A stretch of 64,000 nucleotides of DNA from Archangium lansingense (lineage in GTDB: Bacteria; Myxococcota; Myxococcia; Myxococcales; Myxococcaceae), in contig NZ_JAPNKA010000001.1 of assembly GCF_026626635.1 (NCBI RefSeq), forward strand, positions 1,674,001 through 1,738,000, given 5' to 3'. The position numbers and the translations under genes are program-made. The notes under the pieces are model-generated. The model saw nothing but the letters and a program-made list of their open reading frames with translations, was not told the origin of the DNA and did not search any database. Shown here piece after piece: positions 15,387 to 23,977 of the stretch (position 1 is the first letter of the stretch; each line of letters opens with the position of its first letter).

Positions 15387-17336
15387 ATGCCTGGACCACG
15401 AATCCTGACCATCGAGCTGGGCCGCGTGAAGAGGCCCAATGAGCCCTTTGCGTTCGACGGGAGGCCGCAGCAGTACTCAGCGCGACACAAGCAGGGGAAG
15501 CAGGGGGTGGCCGAGCTCCGGTGGGACAAGGTGGAGAAGTTACGTGCGGAGTTCGTGCGCGCGGCTCCAACGTCAGCTGCGCGGAAGCAGATGGGTGATC
15601 TGCTGCGCCGGTTCCTCGAGGACGTACTGCAAGAGCTGGAAGGCTGGGGTCATTACGAAAACGCTTTACTCGAAGCCGAGGCGAAGAAAACGCCCATCAG
15701 ATTGCGCTTTCGCTTTAGCGCGGGTGAGCTGTTCAGCCTGCCCTGGGCGCTGACCACGCTCCGTAAGAACCGGAGCCTTGGTTACATCAAGCCGTATCCC
15801 CTGCAATTCGAATGGGCCAACGACATCTGGGTTCCCCAGTCCGCGCTTGGCCATGGCCGAGTGCTGTTCGCGTGGTCCAACGCGGAGGACGATGTCTCGG
15901 AGGACCTCCATCGCGAGGCCATCCAGAAGGCGTGCCCGGAATTCAATCCGGAGCAGGACGAGCTCAAGAACCTGGCGCTGGACTCCCTTCGCGACACGCT
16001 GGACAAGGCGCGCCAGGAGGGCAGGCCATTTCGCATCCTCCACATCCTGTGTCACGGTGGGCCCACTCCCGGAGGAACTTTCGGGCTTGTCTGGACGAAT
16101 CCCTATCGGCCGCAGAGGCCCATCCCTGTGGATGGGGACAGCCTTTGCAACGTGCTCGGTCCCTTTCAAGGCGACCTGCAGGCGGTCGTGCTGAGCGCCT
16201 GTCACGGAAGCAATCCCGGTCAGGTGGGGAGCACGTTCGGAGGCGTGGCGCATGACCTCAACCGCCTCGGCATCCCAGCAGTCATCGCCTCGTTGATGCC
16301 TCTGACGATCAATGGCTCCATTCAGATGACGGGGGCGTTCTATGAAGCTCTCTGCCAGAAGAAGCTCCCCATCGACGAGGCCTTCCAGAACGCCCATGAG
16401 GCGCTGAGTCCCTCGTCGCTCGACTGGGCATCGCTCCAATTCTTCACGTTGTCTCCGCCCGCGGAGGCCCGTTCCGGAGGGCGGCGCATCGTCTTCTCGC
16501 CGACCGAGCCACTCCCTGAGCTCCCAGAGGAGCTTGTCGTGTCCTATGAGGTGAACTCCTCCGTGTCGCCCCCCGCCATCATCGAGGCCCTGGAAGGACG
16601 CGCTGGGGGGGATCCGGACATCATCGTGCTGCAACCCCTTGGCGGGGTAGAGGATGCGCTTCCCAGGACCTCCCAGCAGTGGCGGCGCGCACTCGGGCAA
16701 GCCGATCAACTCGTGGATGCGCTGGGGACCCAGGTCTCAATGGTGAACCTCTTCGGGCGAGCCCCGTTGCCGCTCATGTTCCACCTGGGGTGGAGGCTGA
16801 GCCGGTGGAAGCTTCGCGTGTACCAGGAGGAGCGGGGACGCACCGGCAGGTGGACCTGCGGCTACGACTCCATGCAGGAGCCTTCGCCCGAGGAGAGGTT
16901 CTTCCGGGAGGAGGCCTGGCCGGATTCCGAGGCTTGCCAAGCGGCAGGGGGCCGTCTGGCCATGACCATCGAGGTGAACCTGACCATCCACCCGGAGGAA
17001 CTGGCGAAGTGGCTGGGAACGAAAAACCCTCCCGCGTTGGTGCGCCTGGTGGCAGCTCGAGGCACCTCTCCCACGGTGGTGCGGGGACCGATGGACACGG
17101 CTCGCGCCGTGGACGAGTTCCGCGCATCCCTGGACCGTATCCACGCGGAATGGCCCGACGTCCGCGAGGTGTGGCTCGCAATGGCGTGCCCAGCCAGTCT
17201 GGCGGCGGCGTTGGGTAGGGCCTACAACCCGAAGACCCAGGCGACTTTCAAGCTTTTCAACTTCCGGAAGTCCGAAGGCTATGTAGAGGTCCCCTGGACC
17301 GGAGGCGTTACCCCCAAGCCCAGGCGCCGCTCATGA
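15387..17336 (+). CDS. CHAT-SAVED protease: cyclic-oligonucleotide-activated caspase-like effector
   Basis: 649 aa; the ATG at 15387 follows AGGAAG. The N-terminal half is a CHAT (caspase HetF-associated) protease with the catalytic pair His223 in ILHILCHGG and Cys272 in VVLSACHGS, preceded by the GELFSLPWALTTL block usual in CHAT proteins. The C-terminal half (about 385-640) has the SAVED pattern: MVNLFGRAPLPLMFHLGWRL with a following LRVYQEE, and EWPDVREVWLAMACPASLAAALGRAY. SAVED domains bind cyclic oligonucleotides and oligomerise. The homologous SAVED-CHAT of Haliangium is activated in this way and cleaves a second caspase-like protease. The encoded order here (CHAT first, SAVED second) and the adjacent CD-NTase fit that role. 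Confidence 0.88.
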   Translation: MPGPRILTIELGRVKRPNEPFAFDGRPQQYSARHKQGKQGVAELRWDKVEKLRAEFVRAAPTSAARKQMGDLLRRFLEDVLQELEGWGHYENALLEAEAKKTPIRLRFRFSAGELFSLPWALTTLRKNRSLGYIKPYPLQFEWANDIWVPQSALGHGRVLFAWSNAEDDVSEDLHREAIQKACPEFNPEQDELKNLALDSLRDTLDKARQEGRPFRILHILCHGGPTPGGTFGLVWTNPYRPQRPIPVDGDSLCNVLGPFQGDLQAVVLSACHGSNPGQVGSTFGGVAHDLNRLGIPAVIASLMPLTINGSIQMTGAFYEALCQKKLPIDEAFQNAHEALSPSSLDWASLQFFTLSPPAEARSGGRRIVFSPTEPLPELPEELVVSYEVNSSVSPPAIIEALEGRAGGDPDIIVLQPLGGVEDALPRTSQQWRRALGQADQLVDALGTQVSMVNLFGRAPLPLMFHLGWRLSRWKLRVYQEERGRTGRWTCGYDSMQEPSPEERFFREEAWPDSEACQAAGGRLAMTIEVNLTIHPEELAKWLGTKNPPALVRLVAARGTSPTVVRGPMDTARAVDEFRASLDRIHAEWPDVREVWLAMACPASLAAALGRAYNPKTQATFKLFNFRKSEGYVEVPWTGGVTPKPRRRS

Positions 17337-17364
17337 CTTCGCCCAGTCGCCTGCGGGGCGGGAC

Positions 17365-17390
17365 GTAATATCCGGCGTGCCCTCCGTATC
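17365..17390 (+). promoter_or_regulatory. Candidate ECF-sigma promoter, copy 2 (sigma/anti-sigma/protease unit)
   Basis: GTAAT (17365-17369), 11 bases, CCTCCGTATC (17381-17390): the same blocks and spacing as at 14446. It lies in the 83-bp gap before the sigma gene, so the sigma factor would control its own synthesis. A short inverted repeat, TCCCC-TAT-GGGGA (17389-17401), follows at the probable transcription start. Confidence 0.65.
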
Positions 17391-17419
17391 CCCTATGGGG
17401 ACGGACCAAAGACGCGATC

Positions 17420-17965
17420 ATGACGAGCGCCGGGGAGATTGTGGCCAGCAAGTTCGACGAGTGGCACGCGAAGTGCGACAAGCTGCTGTTGCCTATTGCC
17501 AAAAGACTCTGCCGTGGCGCCGAGGGCATCGACCCCCAGGACCTCGTGCAGGAGACCTTTTTGCGCTTCATCGAGCGCTTCGGCAGTGCGTTGGGCGAAC
17601 TCGACGACGCACGGGCGGACGGCTGGCTCATCCGCGTCATGAACAATCATTTCTATGACTTGCTCCGAGGCTCCATGGGACGCAAGAAGGCGGAAGACGA
17701 TCCGACTATCACCCGCTGGACCCTTGCGCAGGGAGCGGACCCGGACACGTACGAGCGCATTCCCCAGGAGCGCTTCGATTGGGCCGTCGAGAAGCTGCCT
17801 CGGCAGCAGCGGCTCACCTTCCTGCTCCGCGCCCAGGGACTCGGTAACAAGGAGATCGCCCGCGAGCTGGGCGTGACACCCAACGCCGTGGCCACGCGCC
17901 TGTTCTATGCCCGCCAGAGGCTCGACGAGCTGCTCAAGCCCTACCTCGATGAGGGAACCCACTGA
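17420..17965 (+). CDS. ECF-type RNA polymerase sigma factor of the defence island
   Basis: 181 aa. Region 2 is recognisable in DPQDLVQETFLRFIERF (about 38-54) and DGWLIRVMNNHFYDLLRG (about 66-83). Region 4 follows in LPRQQRLTFLLRAQGLGNKEIARELGV and TPNAVATRLFYARQRLDEL (about 124-170). The stop shares a base with the start of the anti-sigma gene (TGATG at 17963), a classic coupled sigma/anti-sigma pair. In the related Haliangium locus a sigma-type protein is among the substrates of the caspase-like protease (from memory). Here I infer that it is held at the membrane by the next gene's product and released by proteolysis to transcribe the three island promoters. Confidence 0.9.
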   Translation: MTSAGEIVASKFDEWHAKCDKLLLPIAKRLCRGAEGIDPQDLVQETFLRFIERFGSALGELDDARADGWLIRVMNNHFYDLLRGSMGRKKAEDDPTITRWTLAQGADPDTYERIPQERFDWAVEKLPRQQRLTFLLRAQGLGNKEIARELGVTPNAVATRLFYARQRLDELLKPYLDEGTH

Positions 17966-20937
17966 TGTCCACGTCCTGCGACTCACTCCAGGCCTTCGCG
18001 GATGGGGAACTCCCGCCCGCGGACGCCCAGGCTTTCGGCAAGCACCTGGCCGGGTGTGAGCGGTGCCAGTCAGAGCTGACTCGACTGCTGCAGCTCGAAC
18101 AACTTGGTCGGCGCTATCTCGAGCGGCACGGCCCGGTCGAGGTTCCATGGCACGCCATCCCCCGGAACCGGCGGCTGGTGGCCGGTGCGGCGGTGCTCTC
18201 CGCCGTGGCCATTCTGCTGCTCATCACCCCGCGCTTCTCGGGCGGGCTGACGGCGCGAGCAGTGCCCGAGCTGTGGGCAGGGCAACAGCGGACACTGGAA
18301 GCGCGCGTCACATACCCCGAGGCGGACACGTACCGCCCGATGGTCCAATCCCTCATGGGCGCGACGAAAGCGCCGGCGGGAACCGAGGTCTCCCATGTCG
18401 TCATGGGCCAATTGGAGGAGAGGGGAGACCTGCCTCAGCTTGTCGCGGCCTACCTCGCTGGCGGTACGCCCGACACCTCACGAGCGAAGCAACTCCTGGA
18501 GCGGATGCGGAGCGAGCGCAAGTGGGACGCGAACGTGCTCTGCGACCTGGGGGTGGCCCACTATGTGGACGCCCAGGCCCAGAAAGATTCACACAGAACG
18601 GGGGTGCTGCGCGAAGCCCTCCGCCTGTTCAATGAGGTGCTCCGCGGGGCGCCCACGCATGTCCAGGCCCGGTGGAATCGCGCCCTGGTGTACCGGGACC
18701 TGGGACTGCCGCTGTTGGCCATGGAGGACTTCGCGGCGCTGGAGCACACCGAGACGGATGCGCAATGGCGGAACGAGGCCCGGGAGAAGCGGAAGCGGCT
18801 CGAGGGCGTGCTGCAACGACAGGCCAACTGGCAGGCCGCCGACACGGCGGGATTCGAGCTCATCTCCCGAGGTGTCTCCGCGCTGCCAGAGGCACTCCGC
18901 TACGCCGACGTCCCGCTGATGCGCCGTGACTTCTATCACGCCGTACGTGCCCGGACGACCGCCGCGGAGGTGCGCAAGTTCCTTCCCCTCGCAGAGAGAC
19001 TGGATGAGCTCGCGGGAGGTGGCACGGTGCTCCAGGAATACGTCCAGCGCATTGCCGCACGGGACTTCACCGTCCGCGCCCCGCTGGCGGCGCAATATGC
19101 CCGGCTGATGACGGGGCAGGTGGCCTCGGGCGACGAGGAAGCCTTGCTCCGGACATTCCTCGCCTCAAGCGAGGACGACATCGCCCTGGGCGCGCTCATG
19201 TATGCGGTCCCGCACCTGCCGCAATACACCCGCCAGCTCGTGGAGCGGAGCCGAAACAGCCCGGACCCCTGGTTCCGGGTGGTGGGCCTCCAGGTGGAAT
19301 CAACCCAGGAGCAGAAGCAGGAGCGCTACGACCGGGCACAAAAGCTGCTCGAGGAGGCGCTCGGCCTCTGCAAGCGGGGGCAGTTGGTCTACCGGTGCAT
19401 CGAGGTCGAAAACGACCTGTCCCATGTGTCCGGCTGGCTCTTCCACGTGAGCGATGCCGAGCAGCACGCGCGCGCTGGGCTCGCCATGGCGCGGCAGGCC
19501 CAATGGGACCAGGAGCGGATGCTGTTGCAGACGCTGGGGAATGCCATGCGCGTGGCGGCGGACGTCACGCTGGGCCGCGCCTATTTCGGTGAGGCCCTCC
19601 TCATGTCCGAGGGCGACCGGAAGAGCCTGCGGAACATCCATCAGAACCTCGCCCACCTGGCCATTCAGGCCCTGGAGTTGGATGAGGCACGGGCCGAATT
19701 GGACCGGGCCATGGACGTCGGGCTGCCGCTCACACAGCATGGAATTGCGGCGCTGGTGGATGTGGCGCGGACGCGCCGCTCCCCCCGGGACGCGCAAGCC
19801 GTGGAACAGGCGCTCACGTTGGAGCCCGGCAACACCCCGGGGCAGCGCGCCTACGCGAAGTTCCTTCGAGGGCGTTTCCTGCTGGAGGTAGACCACGTCA
19901 GGGGACGCGCGTTGCTGGAGGAGTCCATCCACGAGGCGGAGTCCGCAGCCCCTGAGGACGTCACGGCAAGGCATGCACGTGCGTACAGCTACACGTCCCT
20001 CATCTTCGCCGACGCCGCGAAGAGCGACTTCGTCGCGGCCCTGGGTCGCTTCGGCTCGGAGCTGGATCTGGCCGCCTCGGGCCGGTGCATCCTCGCGCTC
20101 ACGGCAGACACGGAGCGCAGCCTGCTGGTGGCGCGGGGAGCGGAGGGGCAACTGGTCAGCCGGTACACCCCCGAGCGGAGCGCACGGTTCGACCCCGCGA
20201 GCCTCGCGGGCGTGGTGCCCGCGGACATGGTGGACGCCCTTCGTCCCTGTGCCTCCGTGGACGTCCTGGCCCGGCCTCCCTTGCAGGGGCGAGCGGGGCT
20301 CCTTCCGCCCGAGCTCGCCTGGCGCTACGTAACGCGAGCCATCTCGCCCCAACCTCCAGACGGACGAGGCCTGCACCTCGTGGTGAGCGAGGTGCGGTAC
20401 GACGAGCAGCACAATGACCGCGTCCTGACGTGGTCGCCCACCATCACGCCGGGAGCGGCAGTCCGGACCCTTCGGGAATTGGATGCCACCCCGAACCGCG
20501 TGCTGGCGGCCATGTCGGAGGCGACGGACATCGACCTGGCGACCCACGGGAAGATCGACCCTGGCTCGAACACGGCCTATCTGCTGCTGGCTCCAGGTCC
20601 GGACGGAAACGATGCGCTGTACGAGAACCGCATCCGAGGGCAACGGCTCTCGGGCGCTCCGCTCGTCGTCCTGGCGGCGTGCGAGGCCGCGAGGGGAACC
20701 TCGGCCCTGCATGAGCATGGCAGCCTGCCGAATGCATTCCTCGCCGCTGGAGCGCGCACGGTGCTTGCGGCGACGCTGCCAATCCCGAACGACGACGCGT
20801 CGGCCTTCTTCGCTGCCGTGCGCGAACGTACCCGTGGGGGCGTTCCTGCCAGCGTGGCCGCTCGCGACGAACGCATGAAGTGGCTGAGCAACGGGAAGGA
20901 CGCCGAGTGGGTCAACGGTGTCCTCGTCTTCGAGTGA
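17965..20937 (+). CDS. Membrane anti-sigma protein with zinc finger, TPR-like helices and CHAT protease domain
   Basis: 990 aa. Residues 1-40 are a zinc-binding anti-sigma module with His27, Cys31 and Cys34 in the HxxxCxxC arrangement (KHLAGCERCQSEL). One TM helix follows at about 71-88 (LVAGAAVLSAVAILLLI). A long helical, TPR-like stretch (about 150-690) includes ALRLFNEVLRGAPTHVQARW and similar repeats. The C-terminus is a CHAT domain with His861 in DLATHGKID and Cys906 in LVVLAACEAARG. So the sigma-binding end and a caspase-like protease domain sit on opposite sides of the membrane segment or of a long linker. The domain order could let one cleavage event free the sigma factor. Anti-sigma, TPR and CHAT fused in one protein is unusual; the CHAT part may be active or a pseudoprotease platform. 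Confidence 0.85.
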   Translation: MSTSCDSLQAFADGELPPADAQAFGKHLAGCERCQSELTRLLQLEQLGRRYLERHGPVEVPWHAIPRNRRLVAGAAVLSAVAILLLITPRFSGGLTARAVPELWAGQQRTLEARVTYPEADTYRPMVQSLMGATKAPAGTEVSHVVMGQLEERGDLPQLVAAYLAGGTPDTSRAKQLLERMRSERKWDANVLCDLGVAHYVDAQAQKDSHRTGVLREALRLFNEVLRGAPTHVQARWNRALVYRDLGLPLLAMEDFAALEHTETDAQWRNEAREKRKRLEGVLQRQANWQAADTAGFELISRGVSALPEALRYADVPLMRRDFYHAVRARTTAAEVRKFLPLAERLDELAGGGTVLQEYVQRIAARDFTVRAPLAAQYARLMTGQVASGDEEALLRTFLASSEDDIALGALMYAVPHLPQYTRQLVERSRNSPDPWFRVVGLQVESTQEQKQERYDRAQKLLEEALGLCKRGQLVYRCIEVENDLSHVSGWLFHVSDAEQHARAGLAMARQAQWDQERMLLQTLGNAMRVAADVTLGRAYFGEALLMSEGDRKSLRNIHQNLAHLAIQALELDEARAELDRAMDVGLPLTQHGIAALVDVARTRRSPRDAQAVEQALTLEPGNTPGQRAYAKFLRGRFLLEVDHVRGRALLEESIHEAESAAPEDVTARHARAYSYTSLIFADAAKSDFVAALGRFGSELDLAASGRCILALTADTERSLLVARGAEGQLVSRYTPERSARFDPASLAGVVPADMVDALRPCASVDVLARPPLQGRAGLLPPELAWRYVTRAISPQPPDGRGLHLVVSEVRYDEQHNDRVLTWSPTITPGAAVRTLRELDATPNRVLAAMSEATDIDLATHGKIDPGSNTAYLLLAPGPDGNDALYENRIRGQRLSGAPLVVLAACEAARGTSALHEHGSLPNAFLAAGARTVLAATLPIPNDDASAFFAAVRERTRGGVPASVAARDERMKWLSNGKDAEWVNGVLVFE

Positions 20938-20986
20938 AGAGCGATTGCTACATCACGCGCAGCCACAATGGAGCAGGGGAGGGCCA

Positions 20987-21403
20987 ATGCAGGGTGAGTC
21001 GCCGGAGACGCAGGACTTCTCGACGTGGGATGGCACGCCGTTCTTCGAGGGGTATCCCGAGGAGGGGCGGTACGTCTACATCGTCAAATCGCGCGAACAA
21101 GGGAGCTTCACCGCCTATGGAGCGCTGGATGACCAGCAGCAGGCCATCTTCGTGGTCCAGGGGACGCTGGCGCAGCTCGATGACTTCGTGGCGCAAGTGG
21201 AGAAGGAGGGGGCCAAGGTGACGTATGGCCCGCCTCCTTTCGACACCAACACGGGGGGAGACAAGGCCACTACCACCAGCCGGCCCGGCCTCATGGCGGA
21301 CGATAAGACGGACGGCACCCGCCAATCTGTCCCCACGGAGGGAGACAAGGCCACCGGCACCAGGCAACCCGGCAGCAAGCGCAACCGCGGAGGTAAGAAG
21401 TGA
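20987..21403 (+). CDS. Small hydrophilic protein next to the caspase-like protease (possible inhibitor)
   Basis: 138 aa from the ATG at 20987, with GGGGAGGG upstream. The N-terminal 85 residues look folded (RYVYIVKSREQGSFTAYGAL, then AIFVVQGTLAQLDDFVAQVE). The C-terminal 50 are low-complexity with near repeats GGDKATTTSRPG and EGDKATGTRQPG and a basic end, NRGGKK. The stop overlaps the GTG of the protease gene. A small gene directly before the caspase-like protease also occurs in the Haliangium locus, where I recall it acting as a protease inhibitor. By position this is a candidate zymogen chaperone or inhibitor. No domain is recognised from sequence alone. Confidence 0.75.
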   Translation: MQGESPETQDFSTWDGTPFFEGYPEEGRYVYIVKSREQGSFTAYGALDDQQQAIFVVQGTLAQLDDFVAQVEKEGAKVTYGPPPFDTNTGGDKATTTSRPGLMADDKTDGTRQSVPTEGDKATGTRQPGSKRNRGGKK

Positions 21404-22824
21404 CACTGCAACTGTTGCTTGCTCAGGCTGGAGACGGGCGCCCCGTCATCGAGACGCCCCTGCCTACGGAGTCGCTGCTGGAGGCCCCGCTTCCAGAGCC
21501 CCTGCCGAGCCCCTCCCACCTGTACAGCATGTCCGCCGAACCCGATTCGCTGCGGGAACAGCGATGGGCGCTCGTGGTTCCCGACAACGACCGGGGCCGG
21601 AAACTCGAGGCCATCCTGTCGCCGCTGTGTGAGCGCCGTGCGGAGGAGCAGGGCCGGAAGGTGGATGTCTACCGCGCCCGGCCTGGGATGGACGCAGCCA
21701 AGGCTCGCGAGTTCGTGGACGAGGAGATGTATCCGACGTCCCGAGCCTCGCGGGAGCACGCCCGCTACGTCCTGCTCGCAGGGACGCCGGAAGAACTCTC
21801 GATGGAACTGCAGGAGGAACTGACGGGCGATGGCTCTTGCTTCGTAGGACGCCTCCCCTTCGAGCGGGAGGATGACTACGCGGCCTACGTGGAGAAGGTG
21901 GTGGCCCGTGAGAGGGAAGCGGCGCGCCCCCGGAAGGCCCGGGCCGTCTTCCTGACCGCACAGGACATGTCGCCCCAGGTGCGAAGTGGCCACGACTTCA
22001 TCACCAGCCCGGCGGCACGGCGTTGTTCAGAGGCGCGTGCGAGGGGCTACTTTCCGGCGAGCGGGGTTCTCACGGAGGAACTGCCAGCAGGCGCCAAGGG
22101 GCGGCTGTTGGAGTTGGCCGGTGTGAAGGAGCCGAGTCTGTTCTTCACGTTGAGCCATGGCGTTGGGGGACCGCTGTCGGGCTGGCAGAGCGCGGAAGAA
22201 CAGCGGCGGACGCAGGGCAACATGTGGCTCGGCGACCGGACCCACCTGGCCGCCGAGGATGTCCGCCAGGGGGCGTTCCTTCCTGGAGGCATCTGGTTCT
22301 ACTTCGCCTGCTTCGGCGCGGGAACGCCGGCGCGGAGCGTGTACCAGCCATGGATGGAGCACCTCGTGCGGTCGGGCAAGATGCGACAACGGGAACTGGA
22401 GGGAGTCGAGCGCTCCCGCCCCGTGGGGGCTCGGCCCTTCATCGCCGCCTTACCCCAGGCGGCGCTGGCCAATCCCGAGGGGCCGCTCGCCGTCATCGGC
22501 CACCTGGACCAGGCGTGGATCTGCTCCTTTCACGATCCCCGCACCGGGCAGACGCACGCCAACCGGCTGGAGGATGTGCTCACGAGTTTGGTGGAGGGCT
22601 ACCGGGCGGGGCTGGCGCTCCAATCCCTGTCACGTTTCGCATCGAAGGCGGACCGGGAGTTGCGCAAGCAATACCAGGCGGACGCAGTGGCCCACTCCTC
22701 CGGTCATCCCTTGGCCCCCAATATGGCGGAGCGCGCATGGCTGTGGATGGAGCGGCACGACGTCACGAGCTACACGCTGTTGGGAGATCCGGCGGTGCGG
22801 CTTGTGGATCGGCCCTCCCGCTGA
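21400..22824 (+). CDS. Caspase/C25-type cysteine protease (PCaspase-like)
   Basis: 474 aa. GTG start at 21400 after GGAGG, overlapping the previous stop. Catalytic residues are His253 in FFTLSHGVGG and Cys304 in WFYFACFGAGTP, the caspase/gingipain order. The C-terminal YTLLGDPAVRLVD is a block common to peptidase C25-like proteins. An N-terminal pro-like region of about 50 residues is Pro-rich and lacks fold signals. In the Haliangium system the equivalent protease (PCaspase) is a zymogen cleaved by SAVED-CHAT and then cuts many proteins. The same relation is likely here, with the anti-sigma protein as one candidate substrate. Confidence 0.85.
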   Translation: MTLQLLLAQAGDGRPVIETPLPTESLLEAPLPEPLPSPSHLYSMSAEPDSLREQRWALVVPDNDRGRKLEAILSPLCERRAEEQGRKVDVYRARPGMDAAKAREFVDEEMYPTSRASREHARYVLLAGTPEELSMELQEELTGDGSCFVGRLPFEREDDYAAYVEKVVAREREAARPRKARAVFLTAQDMSPQVRSGHDFITSPAARRCSEARARGYFPASGVLTEELPAGAKGRLLELAGVKEPSLFFTLSHGVGGPLSGWQSAEEQRRTQGNMWLGDRTHLAAEDVRQGAFLPGGIWFYFACFGAGTPARSVYQPWMEHLVRSGKMRQRELEGVERSRPVGARPFIAALPQAALANPEGPLAVIGHLDQAWICSFHDPRTGQTHANRLEDVLTSLVEGYRAGLALQSLSRFASKADRELRKQYQADAVAHSSGHPLAPNMAERAWLWMERHDVTSYTLLGDPAVRLVDRPSR

Positions 22825-22850
22825 GCCGCGGGAAGGGGATGGCGGTGCAC

Positions 22851-22877
22851 GTAATAAACGCCGCGCCATTCGTGATC
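22851..22877 (+). promoter_or_regulatory. Candidate ECF-sigma promoter, copy 3 (CD-NTase/Cap2/Cap3 unit)
   Basis: GTAAT (22851-22855) and CGT (22871-22873), 15 bp apart as in copies 1 and 2. The -10 side reads CATTCGTGATC and is less conserved. The ATG at 22886 is only 13 bases past CGT and has no clear Shine-Dalgarno, so this transcript may be leaderless or nearly so. Confidence 0.5.
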
Positions 22878-22885
22878 CATATACA

Positions 22886-23977
22886 ATGACACTTCCACTT
22901 CCCTCGTATTTCACTGACTTCCTCAATGACATCCGCCCGACGCCTGCCCAGCGTGCTGACATGATCGACGGGCACACCAGACTCCGGGAGCGCCTGGAGT
23001 CGGACACGCAGCTCAAGACAGGGTTCGTCAGCATGTTTCTGCAGGGCAGTTACAGGCGTCACACGGCGGTCCGGCCCAAGGACGGCAAGCGGGCGGATGT
23101 CGACCTCATCGTCGTCACCCGCATGAAGGAGTCCGAGTTCACGCCCACCGAGGCCATGGCCTGCTTCAAACCCTTTCTGGAGAAGCACTACAAGGGCAAG
23201 TACCGCCAGCAGGGCCGCTCCTTCGGCATCGAGATGTCCACCGTGGAGATGGACCTCGTCATCACCGCCGCGCCGTCGGAATCCGAGGCGGGTGTCTACA
23301 GCTCCCTCTCCGAGAGTGAGGATGACCTCCATCTCGACGAGGATGAGACGCAGCCGCTCGTGAAGACGGCCTTGGACGGCCTCCCCCAGTGGAAGACGGA
23401 GCCGTTGCGGATTCCGGACCGGGACCTTGGCAGGTGGCAGGACACCCACCCCCTGGTGCAGCTGAGTTGGACGAACCAGAAGAACGCCCGATGCTCGGGG
23501 CACTACGTCAACGTTGTGAAGGCCCTCAAGTGGTGGCGGCTCGTTCACGCCAGTGAACTGCCGGACCGACCCAAGAGCTACCCTCTGGAGCACCTCATCG
23601 GCGACTGCTGCCCGGACGGCATTTCCTCGGTAGCCGAGGGTGTGGTCCGGACCCTGGAGCAGTTCAGCCAGCGCTACGCCTTCTATGCCGCCTGCAACCA
23701 AGTCCCCTACTCACCGGATCGGGGCGTGGACCAGAACGTCCTGGCACGCATCGACGGTAAGGACTTCGCGAAGTTCCATGCACAGGTAGTGGCCGCCTCG
23801 AAGACGGCACGTAATGCCTTCGAGGCTCCGGACGCGCAGACCGCGGCACCGCTGTGGCGCGAGCTCTTCGGCGACAAGTTCCCCCAGGCTCCCGATGGCG
23901 GCCCCTCCTCGAAGAAGGATGGCTTCACGCCCCACCAGGGCGGGCCTGGAGTTGTAGGACCCGGTAGGTTCGCGTGA
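22886..23977 (+). CDS. CD-NTase 2 of the type II CBASS unit
   Basis: 363 aa from the ATG at 22886; the longer open frame upstream overlaps the protease gene and is discarded. The catalytic core has GSYRRHTAVRP at 54-64, ADVDLIVVT with Asp71 and Asp73, and the third Asp123 in VEMDLVIT. The C-terminal domain (GHYVNVVKALKWWR, YPLEHLIGDCC) resembles the helical lobe of CBASS cyclases. The protein ends in a flexible Gly/Pro-rich tail, GGPGVVGPGRFA, with a terminal Ala. Such a tail is what Cap2 conjugates to other molecules in type II CBASS. The stop overlaps the Cap2 GTG. It is only distantly similar to CD-NTase 1, so two different cyclases are present. Confidence 0.9.
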   Translation: MTLPLPSYFTDFLNDIRPTPAQRADMIDGHTRLRERLESDTQLKTGFVSMFLQGSYRRHTAVRPKDGKRADVDLIVVTRMKESEFTPTEAMACFKPFLEKHYKGKYRQQGRSFGIEMSTVEMDLVITAAPSESEAGVYSSLSESEDDLHLDEDETQPLVKTALDGLPQWKTEPLRIPDRDLGRWQDTHPLVQLSWTNQKNARCSGHYVNVVKALKWWRLVHASELPDRPKSYPLEHLIGDCCPDGISSVAEGVVRTLEQFSQRYAFYAACNQVPYSPDRGVDQNVLARIDGKDFAKFHAQVVAASKTARNAFEAPDAQTAAPLWRELFGDKFPQAPDGGPSSKKDGFTPHQGGPGVVGPGRFA

